64,000 nucleotides of DNA from Melastoma dodecandrum (taxonomy: Eukaryota > Streptophyta > Magnoliopsida > Myrtales > Melastomataceae), in assembly GCA_029817715.1 (NCBI GenBank), contig JARUPY010000165.1, forward strand, positions 496,001 through 560,000, given 5' to 3'. Position numbers and translations under genes: made by a program. The notes beneath the pieces were generated by a model. It saw only the letters and a list, made by a program, of their open reading frames with translations, did no database searches and had not been told where the DNA came from. Within the stretch, counting starts at the first letter, position 1, and each line of letters starts with the position of its first letter. Of the stretch, positions 48,685-59,926 are shown in pieces.

Positions 48685-49871
48685 ATTATCACCATCAACA
48701 GTATAAGTGATAACAAGAATGATGACAATCCACATATACGGAAAGCAATTATATGCTATAGAATAAATATATAATGCCTCAAGAAAATCACTCAAGCATG
48801 CCTATGTTATCCCCGAGATCTGCAAGCAAACAACCTCCACCTGACTTGTCGAAGGATTGTTTTGGGTTAGGGCAAGTGGGAGAGAAGTTAACACATAAGT
48901 GTGACGAATACTTCCATCACGGGCTTACGTCAACATTAGACCTACACCGAATGTCGTCCAATTTAAATCGATAACAAACTGAGATATCGCAAAAGCCCAA
49001 ATAAAATATCACCCTAGCCCGAACGCGATATCATGCATTGTCTCGTATATTGCAACATGGCCCGATTTATAAAAATATAAATCAATAATTGATTATAACC
49101 TAACATGAATTTTATAAAATAAAATAAAATAATAAGAACTAAAATAAAATTCTACCACATCTATCTCATTGAGATGCTCAAGCTACTTTCATTAATTGAA
49201 GTTGTTTCTTGTTGCTTTATTGTGAAATCAATGTCAAACATAAGTAACCATTACATAATACGAAGTTTAATAACAAAACTTCCAAAATAAACGCAGAATA
49301 AAAAATAAAAAAGAAATTAAAGATTAGGGTTGAGAAGAAGTATTGCAAAGAGAATCGCTCACAGGAAATCGATAACTAAAACCAATTTAGGCCGCACACC
49401 TCATTGTGACTAGTTCTATCCTCTATGTGAAACTTGATACACAAAATCAAGTCGGTCTCCATCGAAAATGACTCATCAGATGTATATATTAGTGAATATG
49501 TGTGCCAAGACAATTTTTTATTTGTAATTATTTTACTCGACTTCATTAATAAATTAATACTTGATCCGATAAATAATTTCTAGGGGCACATGGAAATGTA
49601 TATCATTTGCAAAATATAACTAACATCAAGACATACACCAAAGAGAAGATAACCAAGTTTTACTTGAATATACCACTACGATTACTAGTATCGGATATGA
49701 CCCAGCATGTTAACCATAACGGGTGACTACGATTTATGAACCAATAGCTTAGACTCGTAACATTCATTTATTTTGTGCATAGAGTTTACGAGCTTTGATG
49801 CAAGTGAAATACAAATTTGAATCGGACTGTCATGAGTTTATGGCGTGTGACAAAACATTCAAATGATAGCG
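48685..49871. other. AT-rich intergenic DNA
   Basis: I see no gene, RNA or repeat beyond simple AT-rich stretches. It ends in TAGCG, the target duplication of the next element. Confidence 0.5.
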
Positions 49872-50821
49872 TGTACGCGCGCCCTCCGGCCTAGCACGCG
49901 CGCGGCGGCTCTAGCGACACGAGAATTCGGGCCCGCTCCCCGAGTCCCAATCCGGTCGGCGTCGCGACTCGAGTGTCGGACGCTGCAGAAGGGCATCGGG
50001 TTGAATCCTCCCTTGGTTCCCGAGCGGATCTGCGGGGCTGCCGACCGTCTCCAGTCCTTGAAGGCGACAGGCGAAAGGCTGCGTTAAGACCTCGCTTGGG
50101 AAATTCCGGGAGGAACCAGGGAGCGGCTCGTGTCGCCGTCACCCATCCAATGATGGCTCCGTTTGTAAAACATGTTGTTGTTTAACCTAGGTAAACTATT
50201 ACGGAGTCGCCACCGACTTTTATTTTTAAAACTGTTAAGTCGAAAAAACAGCTGGTTCGAGGATTTCTACTTACTAGTCTTTACACTCTAAACATGCGAA
50301 GATGTGGCGTTTGCTCCAAAAGAGTTTGACTTTTGGTTAACGGACGTTGGACCCGATCCGGGCATGAATCCGGACTCATGTCGCTGTTTTACGGGTGTTG
50401 GACCCGATTCAAGCCTTTTGGGCTTGAACTCATGTGTATTTGGCAAACAACATGCGACGATAGACCTATGGGCCTAAAGCATGCGAACAATCACAAACAA
50501 TTATTTAGATCAAAGGGAGCGGGGAAGGGCGATGATCGTGAGCCTATGCACTTGGGCTCACGATCCGTTACATGTGGAAATAAAGAAAAGACGGGAAGCC
50601 CGCACTTCCCTCATGTACCTGAGATGATGGTTGATGCCGCTTTACTTCGAAGCTAGTGCCTTCGAGCTTTCTGTCTTCAAAATACCGCTTTTGTCGGGAT
50701 TCCATGAAGCTCGGTTGATTTTTCATGTAAAATCAAAACACCACAGGAAGACGATATATCAGAAAATTCCAAAATACATGAGATGATTTTGAAATTAACT
50801 GGTGAGTAAGAATGATTACTC

Positions 50822-51000
50822 ACCGGGCGTTGTGTGGCCCGTTGATGTTGATCCTTCATGATGTTGAAAATGGATGTCTGGGGGGTTGTATAGCCCGTTG
50901 ATGTGGATCTTCCGTGATGTCGGAAGATGGATGTCTGGGGCGTTGTGTGGCCCGTTGATATTGATCTTCGGTGATGTCGAAAATGGATGTCCCTTGGTAA
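50822..51000. repeat. ~57-bp tandem repeat within the LARD LTR
   Basis: Three units of GGGCGTTGTGTGGCCCGTTG followed by TTGATCTTCNNTGATGT and ATGGATGTC. The array is repeated at about 60884-61062 in the other LTR. Confidence 0.8.
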
Positions 51001-51011
51001 TGAATTCCTCG

Positions 51012-51031
51012 TTGTTTTACATGTAAAACAA
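51012..51031. promoter_or_regulatory. Perfect 20-bp palindrome in the LARD LTR
   Basis: TTGTTTTACATGTAAAACAA reads the same on both strands. Near copies occur at about 50717-50738 and 51213-51232, and all three recur in the other LTR (about 60779, 61073 and 61275). It could be a site for a dimeric DNA-binding protein. This is inference. Confidence 0.5.
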
Positions 51032-53403
51032 GGAAATGGAAGAGATGTGCAAAGCCTTGGAGTAACGGTTAAATTGACGTAAATTTAACCTAATTGAAAC
51101 AGTAAGGCATGACTTACCGTTTGAATGGTTGAGTTAAATGGAGCATTTTGTAGCTCGTGAATGTCGATTCTCGTGATGTCGGAGGACAATATACCTTGAT
51201 GGTGAATTCTCGTTGTTTTACATGCAAAACAAAGAAAATAAGGGGAAATACAATCAAAATATTGATAGTTAACTTCAAGTAAATTTAGCTAGACGAAAGA
51301 GAGGTAACGGTTAAATGATTGTCAATTTCCCGAACAAACTAGGATCTCGTTCTGATGGGAAGTATGATAAAATACAACAAAGGAATGTCGTAGAGCATTA
51401 GTTTTAAATCATGTGGGAGATTAATCCGATGTTATGAACGTTGAATGCAGTTAACGAGAGATAATATTTGGTCGTTTAAAAAAATGAAATATATTTTGCA
51501 AATGCCTGAACTAACAATCAATTAAATGTTAACTGATCGTCATTCTTCTAACCCCATGTGGGCATACGGTCATGTAAGGAAATGATAATAATAAAAGCCT
51601 ATTATTATTATTATTATTAAATAAATAAACAAAACCTAACCCACAAATCGTGTGAATATTGAGAGGAAAAAGGGACGATATCTTACCTCTGGGAATTGGA
51701 GATAGTGGAGAAGCCAATAATTGGTAGATGAACGAAGAGGCTCGTACGTCCAGGGGAGAGACGATCTCCAGCGGGATTTGCCGCCGCATGGGGAAGGGGA
51801 AGCCGACGTTGTAGACTGGAGTCGGCGTCGGAGAAACTTGTCGTGGCAGTCGTTGAGTCCGGAGGCGTCAGGAAGGTTATGGGTTTGACGCCGTCGGGTT
51901 TGGGGGCAGCCAGGTGAAGAGACGAGAGGCGTCGTTACTGCTAGATTTGGCGTTGGGTCGCTATCTGGACGAAGACATTCGTCGGGAACGGAGATCTGGC
52001 ATTGGGCGAGCCAGATCTGGTTTTCTATGGGGAGGAGGAGGTTCGTTCGAGGCAGTCGCAGGTCACCAAGACGTCAGGCCTTGGGGGTCATGGCCGATGG
52101 TTCGTCGGGGAGTAGCTGACTCAACGGCGATCGGAACCAGTGGTCGATATCTGAAGAAAGGCTTGGAGAATCATCTGGATTCATAAAAAAAAAGATGCAG
52201 TTGCTGTCGCCGGATCTCGAGGTGTCGGGAAGACGTGGGTCGTCACCGCCGGGACTAAGAGATGAATAGCCATCTGATTGCCGCCGATCTGATCGTTGGC
52301 GGCGGGGAGTTGCTCTGGGGTCGAACTTGGGGATCCACAGGAGCTGAGCGGCAAAACGAGGGTACCACTTTGGGGCTGTCTTGGGAGCTTCAGTGGGGTC
52401 GTTGATCGATGTAGGGCTTGGAGCCGTCGCTGTTACGTCAGGACTGGGAGAAGAGTGGTCGTCCGTCGCGTGAGGAACCGCCGCGTCTGAGTCCTTGTTA
52501 AGACGCCGACTTCGAGCTGCTGGGAATCATATCTGGCGTTCCTTGGTGCAGGGCATCGGCCGGAAGAGGTGGGAACGCCCAAGGTTGGGGAGGCTGGACG
52601 TTTTCATCGGGCGACTTGGCCGACATGTCTTGGGCAGGATAGATCAAGGGACGTGAGCAGTGACAGAGGTTCGCCGATGAACTCGGAAAGGAGCAAATGA
52701 AAGTTGATGGCCGTGTTTCTATGAGGGAAGGTTTCGGAGAAGGGCCGGGAGTCCAGCTTGGGATCATTCTCCGTTTTTGATCCCCGGGGAAGCGGCTTCT
52801 TCAATGAGGAAGCCCCCCAAGCTCCGATCAAGCAAAGGCCTTCCCCCCTCCAAGGAAAAATGCCTCGGGGCTCGGGTTAGAAGAAAGAAATAGGGGGAGG
52901 CGGGGAACTCATAGCTGTGATGTTCCCAAAGAGCCGTCACACCAACAGGTTGGTGAGGGGGTATTCTTGAACGGCGGTCCGCTAGGTGGGTGGCGTGCCG
53001 CAAGCCTTCATCCCACGTGGGTAGCGGTTACTGACATGATGCAGCAGATGAAGTTGACATCTGTCGATTTTGCCCATCCTGTTTTCTTTTGTGAAGCGGG
53101 GGGCTTCTGGGATGGGAATGATTAGAAGTGTTACTTTTGTCATCCTTCTCCACCGTCGTCGCAACAAGTAGAAGCAACCTTTAGCGGAGATATTTGTTCA
53201 TGGAACAATTGTCGAAGTGAGGATCTCTTTCAGCGGACGACGCATCGGCCATATTTGTCAGGATGACTAAAATTGACGTTCGGAGCTCGACAGAAAAGAG
53301 TTGAACATAATATCCAAAGAGCATGATCGTTGTATCCGTTCGAATAATTTGCGATGTTAGTCTAAACGATTATGGGCGATTGTGACAATTTGGGGTATAT
53401 ACA

Positions 53404-53419
53404 GTTTGCCCCTCATTGC
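53404..53419 (-). promoter_or_regulatory. Polypurine tract of the LARD
   Basis: On the minus strand GCAATGAGGGGCAAAC directly precedes the TGTATATACCCC start of the left-hand LTR. It supports minus-strand orientation. Confidence 0.65.
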
Positions 53420-55380
53420 GGGAGAATCTGAAAAGATTTTCTCGCAAGGACGTCATAGATACCCCAAATTGTTAACTGAAATTGTTCTTTGGTAGATCTG
53501 TACCTTGGGATCTCATCAAGAAAATGTTAGTAACGAATGCATTCCCGTGATGTACGGGGATAATCAAACATGTATGATTACGACATTCATGCATGTCATA
53601 TTTTACTTTGGTGAAGCTTATTAAGATTGCTTCTAAGCAAGATCAAAGAAGGGCTTCTGACTTCTCTCATGTCTTACTCTCAATTCTGAAAGCTATCTCA
53701 GCTGGATTTTAGAATTCCCTTGACATGGATGCTCATGTACCAGTCGAAAGAGTTTTTATCTATGTTGAAATGTAGTTTTGGCGTAAGGACTTTGAATAGA
53801 GACTCTGAATTTGTCATTTTAAAGGAACGAGTCTAAGGACCTCATCGGAAGCTGCTGTACCATAGATGTTCCACCGTCCAAGCGAATTCTCCATCTACTA
53901 GACAACACTCTCGTTGAGACGCTCTGTTGGGGATTGATGGTCGATCCACTAGAGCTTTGAAAATCTGCTGTGGGGAGTGTTTTTTTTTTTCCTCGCTTTG
54001 TCCGGGAGATAGCACCTTTGCTTTTGCGACCGTTCATGTCGGCCCTGGTGCTTTAATTTGCTCTTTTGTTTTCTTTTTTCTTGCGCTATGCTCTTGAAGA
54101 CTTTAGTCTTTGCACAAGTTCTGCTTTTTCTTTGTTGACTCGTAGGGCTTTGCCCTGCTTTCTTTCGTTCACTCCACTTTGCTGGAGATGCTTTGGACTC
54201 CTTGGGGATTTATAATTCTTGATGGTTTTTGAGGATTTGCCCTATTTTCTTCCCCGTTCATCTTTTTAGAGCTGCTTTGGACTCTTTGACGATTTGTACG
54301 TCTTGCAGAATTGGTGGATGTTTTTGTCCCTGGGTACAAGTCAACTGGCAAGCACGTCTGTTGATGGTACCTCTTCGCTTGAACCTTGAGGAAGTGTCAC
54401 CTCTGTGGTCCGTTGCTTCCGGTTTCTAGCTACAAGTTTTCCTTTAACCTCAATGTGAGGCGGTCCTTAGACTCAGTGGGAGTAACGTATATAGAAACTT
54501 CGACTTTGGCTCGGAAGGGGTTAACAATGGTCAATGTTTTGTGTTTTGGATAGAGAAGAAATGCTCGATTTCATCCCGGTTTAGAGCATCTTTTGTCAAA
54601 GGATTCGTTATCCGCCTGAATGCTTAGGTATGAATCCTTACTGTGTTTGCGCTCATCTTTCTCGGTAAGTGTTTAGGGATAGGCTTGCCTTCTCCACTCT
54701 CGCTCAGAAGCATTTTTATTGAAGATAATTTTAAATTATATGCAAATGAGCACACGAATGTTTAGGAAATGACTAGGTTTAGATACTCAAACCTCCGTAG
54801 TGCTCTTGTGCAAACTTTGAGGGGGGAAAGTGTTTGCACTTTCATGCCCCAGTCATGTTCTTTGATATTAGAATCAAACGGCTTCCACCCGACCACCCTC
54901 GCCGTTGCCTAGGAGTTTGTACCGTACCGTGTGGATGTCCATGTGCCTACACAGTTGACAACGGACAGAGACGAAGTTAGCTCATGTACTTCGACTCTCG
55001 CTTAGGGGAGATAACAATGAAATGAAGTAGCCGCTGGGGAGATGAGATAGATATGTCTGTCTCAATGATAGTTCTGGAAGAATATGCTTGTATGTTCGAT
55101 TCTTGTTGAGGAATGCGATGCATGTAATCAACTCCAGCTTGAACGAAGGCAGGACTCTAGCTGGGAAACGGAGATACGAATCCATCTGGGGAAATATAAG
55201 AAATTTTGTTAGAGAGCAGTGTAGATGATACTCCCTTTCGGTATGATCATCTTTGGTGATGACAAAGGCACTTTCGAAGCTTTGGTTCGAAATTTTCCAC
55301 CCAACCGCCCGCGCCTTTGTCCATAATATAGGATGTTCATGCACCTATGTTAGGCAAAGGACAGACAACAAGTGAGCTTA
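53420..55380 (-). other. LARD internal region, 3' part, noncoding
   Basis: No recognised coding sequence on either strand. Short open frames (e.g. 53819-54037, 54169-54351, 54982-55344) lack family resemblance. From about 54780 the sequence already shows the words of the degenerate repeat family described for the following stretch (GATGTTCATGNACCTA, GTGAGCTTATGTAAC). Confidence 0.5.
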
Positions 55381-55384
55381 TGTA

Positions 55385-56475
55385 ACTTGTTTTCTTTCAA
55401 AGTAAGAATGAAATTTGTTCATGTCATTTCATTTGTATGAAAGGCGAAGTAGAGTTTTGATACTTCCCTTTTGCATGATTTCATCGTTGCATCTTCGTCC
55501 GGTGGAATCGAAGGTTCGACGAAATTGCTACAAGCTTGATGTCTGTTGTGTAAGGATGCTCATGTACCTATCAAACAGATGGCTAGAAACAAGGAAGTTC
55601 TGGTAACTTGTTTCGGTTAGAGTAAGAATGAAGTTTGCTCGTGTAACTTCATTTATATGAAAGGTGAAGTAGAGTTTTGATACTTCCCTTTTTTGTGTGA
55701 TTTCATCAATGCATCTTCGTCCGATGGAATCGAAGGTTTGACGAAATTGCTACAAGCTTGATGTCTGTTGTGTAAGGATGCTCATGTACCTATCAAACAG
55801 ATGGCTAGAAACAAGGAAGTTCTGGTAACTTGTTTCTGTTAGAGTAAGAATGAAGTTTGCTCGTATAACTTCATTTATATGAAAGGCGAAGTAGAATTTT
55901 GCTACTTCCCTTTTTGTGTGTTTCGTCATTGCATCTTTGTCCGATGGTTTGATACTTCCCTTTTTGTGTGATTTCATCAATGCATCTTCGTCCGATGGAA
56001 TCGAAGGTTTGACGAAATTGCTACAAGCTTGATGTCTGTTGTGTAAGGATGCTCATGTACCTATCAAACATATGACTAGAAACAAGGAAGTTCTGGTAAC
56101 TTGTTTCTTCTAAAGTATGAATGAAGTTTGCTCATGTAACTTCATTTATATGAAAGGCGGAGTAGAGTTTTGCTACTTCCCTTTTTGTGTGATTTCATCA
56201 ATGCATCTTCGTCCGATGGAATCGAAGGTTTGACGAAATTGCTACAAGCTTGATGTCTGTTGTGTAAGGATGCTCATGTACCTATCAAACAGATGGCTAG
56301 AAACAAGGAAGTTCTGGTAACTTGTTTCTGTTAGAGTAAGAATGAAGTTTGCTAGTGTAACTTCATTTATATGAAAGGCGGAGTAGAGTTTTGCTACTTC
56401 CCTTTTTGTGTGATTTCATCAATGCATCTTCGTCCGATGGAATCGAAGGTTTGACGAAATTGCTACAAGACCTTG
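55385..56475. repeat. ~221-bp tandem repeat array inside the LARD
   Basis: The anchor GGAATCGAAGGTT recurs at about 55504, 55726, 55997, 56218 and 56439: spacings 222, 271, 221 and 221. Each unit contains GCTTGATGTCTGTTGTGTAA, GCTCATGTACCTATCAAACA, AAGGAAGTTCTGGTAACTTG and CTACTTCCCTTTTTGTGTGA. One unit carries a ~50-base internal duplication. Units are highly similar, so the array expanded recently relative to the flanking degenerate copies. Confidence 0.9.
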
Positions 56476-57990
56476 GCTTAAAGCTTTGCCACCCTGCCAC
56501 CCACGCCTTCGTCATAGGAGTTTTGCACCATACGTGTGAGGAGCTCTTGTACCTGCCCACGAGACAAAGGACGTAAGCGAAATGAGCTCATGTAATTTCA
56601 CTTAGCTTGATGAAGAGAGTAATATTTGTATGATTCTCCCTTTTCATGTGTATTGTCAGTGTTCTTTGCCCCAATTGACTCCCTGGGGATATAAAGAAGT
56701 TTGCTGACGAAGATTGTTCTGAAGCGTTGTTTTGAAACTTCATCGTTTGTCTTTGTTGTCTGCTGAAGACGCTCATGTATTTTCATGTAATTTGTTGTCT
56801 TGTTGTCTTGTTGATCATGAGTGTTGTTTCGAAGCTTTGATTCGAAAGTTGTCTTGATTGGCATGATAGGATGTTGTTGTATCTTCTCGTCTGCCTAGGT
56901 TGTTTATGTGCCTATGAGACAAGCCGAAGGGCAAAACATGTAAGTTCGTGTAACCTGTTTTGTAAAGAAAGCATTTGTCAAGGAACATATATTCCCTTTC
57001 GTGTTATTTGCCATTTTGTCAACTGAGAGTTATCCAAGATTGCTCAGTCTGGTCCTAGGATTGCTTGGAGATATGCCCTAGAGTCACTCGGAGATATGTC
57101 CATGATCACTCGGAGATTTGCCCCAGGATCGGTCGAGGATTTGCCTCAAGATCGCTCGGAGATTTGTCATAGGATTGTTCTCGTGTTGTCGTCATCATTG
57201 TTTTACCAACGAAGGCTGTTTCGAAACTTTGGCTCGAAACGTTACCACCCTCGCCTTCGTCGTCTGTCTAGGATGTTCATGTACCTATAAGACAAACCGC
57301 AGGGCAAAACAAGTAAGCTCGTGTAACCTGTTTTGCGGAGAAAGTACTAGTTAAGGACGAATACTCCCTTTTATGTGATTCGTTGTCTTGAAAACGAAGA
57401 TTTCTCCAAGATTGCTTGAAGCTTTGCCCCAATATTGCTTGTCTACTTAGGATGCTGCTGTACTTCCTTTCATGTTGTTCGGTTGTTTTGTTGACAACGA
57501 GAGAATATTTCGAAACTTTGGCTCAAAATTGTTTCAAGGCTTTGGCTCGAAACTTTACCACCCTGCCACCCACGCCTTCGTCAACATGCGACAAGGGCTA
57601 AAATGAGTGAGCTCATGTAACTCATTTTTGCAAATAAGGAAGTATTGATTAAAGAACGAATACTCCCTTTTACGTGATTCGTTGTCTTGGAAACGAAGAT
57701 TTATCCAAGATTGCTTGAATTTTTGCCCCGATATTGCTCGGAGCTTTACCACCCTACCGCCGCGCCTGTTGTTGTCTGCTTAGGAAGTTCCTGTACGTGT
57801 TGACAATGAAGAATATTTCGAAGCTTTGGCTCGAAATTGTTTCAAGGATTTGGCTCGAAACTTTACCACCCTGCCACCCACGCCTTCGTCCACATGCGAC
57901 AAGGGCTAAAATGAGTGAGCTCATGTAACTCATTTTTTTGCAATTAAGGAAGTACTTATTAAGGAACGAATACTCCCTTTCACGATTGTA
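56476..57990. repeat. Degenerate ~300-bp repeats inside the LARD
   Basis: At least four diverged blocks (near 56500-56650, 56870-57010, 57220-57380 and 57500-57680, plus one to 57985) share the order CCACGCCTTCGTC, ATGTACCT, GACAAGGGC, GAGCTCATGTAAC, AAGGAAGTA, AATACTCCCTTTT and GATTCGTTGTCTTG. They are distant relatives of the 221-bp units. Confidence 0.7.
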
Positions 57991-59640
57991 ACGTCGAAGA
58001 TCCTCTGTGTTGATTGTTTATGGCAGTTCCTCTTCGTTACGATAGTTGCTCTTTCGAAAGGCGCGATTGCACGAGATGTGCGTTGTTGTAGCACTTTGTG
58101 GTGGGCATGGGTGGGGATTGGCCACTCATGTAGTGGGCCGATGTGCCTGTTTTTCGTTAATGAGTGATGCGGTGACTGACCTTCTCCTCTTTTCTTTGGT
58201 GAGAGTTGGTGGTTGACTACTATCGGGATGACTGCTTGGGTGCCATAGGGAATTCAAAGGGAATTGCCCCAGTCGAAGTATGCGTCGTCGTTTGGTAGAC
58301 ATCATGCTCTTTGGTATTGGTAAGCTGTTGTGTGAGCCCCAGACGAGTCATCTTGTACCTGCGAGGTAAAATGGATGCCTCGGTGTTAGCAGTTTAAATA
58401 TCGGTAAGTTCATCATGTATGTTTTGAACTGTTAGAAGGCGAATAGAGCGAATGGGAGCTTCTAATGCCAGTTGCGCTATGTGTTTGCCGTCGCTTGAAG
58501 AATCTGGCCAATGTTCATGTTTTTGTCGTTGGGATGCTGTGAATCCGGCATTCGTCAAGTTCTTGTTGTGGAGAAACGATGAGGTTGAATGAAGTGTTCA
58601 TATTTGTGGGTTGATTGCTCGCAGCTGTCCTGATCTCGCGATGCCGTTGAGAATGATGGGGTTTGCCCCTTGTGCTGGATTGTGTTGTTGAGTTGTAAGC
58701 TGGGGAATTGCCCGTGTTTGGAATGATGTTTCTGTTGGTGCCGAAGTTGTGGCGATTGATGATTAGGGGCATGATGTTCCCAACGTGTCTGATCTGAGCA
58801 TGTCTGTGGATATGGGCTTATCATTAGCTCTGATGTTGACTGCGATTGGCTGGTGAGTTGTAATCTCCTTGGGATTTTCATGTTGTTGTATGTTCGACTT
58901 TGAACTTTGGTAGCCGTTGGGTGATCTTTGGTGTACATGCTTGGCTTTTTACTTTGGTAGTCGTTCATATCACTTTGGGTTCCTGTCGTTTGACGCACAG
59001 CTTTGGACCTTGGTAGCCGTAATGAAAACTCTGGTCTTCATATTGTTAGATGTTCGACTTTGGGCCGGCCTTGGTAGTCGTCGATAAATCCTTGGCATTC
59101 TTGTGCTTGTAGATTTGTAATGTCATGCTTTGTCCCTACTCCCGTTCGAGGAGCCATGTTGGAGAATTAATCCTCGAAATGAAAATAGAGAGAATGTTTG
59201 GATTAGTATCATGCAACAGTGTAATCGATGCATGATAAGTTCATGATGTTGAATCACACTCGTATATGCATAAGAATATGCATTACGTAATTGCAATTGT
59301 AAATGAGACGTAGTTATGCAATAGAGCAGAACTGTGAATGACATGACAATGTGACAACTGCAATCAAACAGATACTCATGTGGTTATGCGAATGTATGAA
59401 TGCAGTAAGCAGTAAAATAGGTAGGGATAGGAGAAATGAAGGTTGTTGAAGCCCATTGTAATAAACTCCTCCAAGCTGCAAAACGAGCAGTGTTAATTTT
59501 ACAGTTATCACATACAAAACATACATAAACCTGTCCCTGCAGGAGTAGCAGTCACTTAGTAACAAGCAAATGCACGTGCGGCATCTGGCACCTGTAGTGG
59601 GCAACCAATTCTAGACTCGGATGAAGGTTTCTAAGACCTC
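57991..59640 (-). other. LARD internal region, 5' part, noncoding with short repeats
   Basis: The phrase TTTGGTAGCCGT or TTTGGTAGTCGT recurs about four times at 58905-59075. No gag or pol wording was found. The minus-strand frame 58998-58555 is Gln/Ser/Thr/His-rich low complexity, not a recognised family. Confidence 0.5.
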
Positions 59641-59658
59641 CCTCGGACCAAGGGAGGC
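59638..59658. other. Hairpin in the LARD 5' leader
   Basis: CCTCCCT and AGGGAGG arms surround CGGACCA. It sits in a GC-rich ~150-base stretch (59620-59760) about 270-310 bases inside the 5' LTR boundary, where packaging or dimerisation signals of LTR elements usually lie. Confidence 0.5.
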
Positions 59659-59901
59659 GGGTCCCGGTCCATAGCCTACAAGCCGCAGGAAGCAGCGAGG
59701 CCGTGCCTTTCGGTGACCCCCTAAAAATCCTAGTCCCGGGTATAGGGACTTACCTAAGTATGTCTAAGAAAGCGGTAAACAGACACAGACATGAGCGTAG
59801 ACAAAAGGCACCGAGCCAAACAAGTACATGCGCAAACAAGAACTCTGCTCCGCATGTGAACGAGTGTAAAGACGTTTCGATAAAAATCCACATGCTTTAC
59901 A

Positions 59902-59919
59902 TCCCCAGCGGAGTCGCCA
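59902..59919 (-). promoter_or_regulatory. Primer-binding site of the LARD
   Basis: On the minus strand TGGCGACTCCGCTGGGGA begins seven bases after the LTR end. Its complement reads like the 3' acceptor end of a tRNA with terminal CCA. I recall this as the arginine tRNA-type site of Ogre/Tat elements. Confidence 0.75.
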
Positions 59920-59926
59920 TCCAGGA

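Larger units (their letters stand above)
49872..53403 (-). repeat. 3' LTR of the LARD (left copy)
   Basis: About 3.53 kb. The left ~220 bases are GC-rich. 50822-51000 has a ~57-bp tandem repeat, 51597-51620 a TAT microsatellite, and 51780-52520 a GC-rich segment with small open frames on both strands, none recognised. A short C tract (six C) at 52813-52818 corresponds to 28 C in the other copy. Confidence 0.9.

Noticed and set aside
51529..53167. Paired ORFs in the LARD LTR (repeated at 61591-63252)
   Set aside because: They are duplicated because the LTRs are duplicated. Composition is GC-rich low complexity and indels differ between copies without respecting frame. No family match.
58555..58998. 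147-codon minus frame inside the LARD as a possible gag
   Set aside because: Gln/Ser/Thr/His-rich low complexity with no gag motif or zinc knuckle, lying over short repeats.
59902..59919. tRNA gene suggested by the CCCCAGCGGAGTCGCCA wording
   Set aside because: Only the acceptor end is present. There is no cloverleaf or A/B box, and the position right after the LTR identifies it as a primer-binding site.
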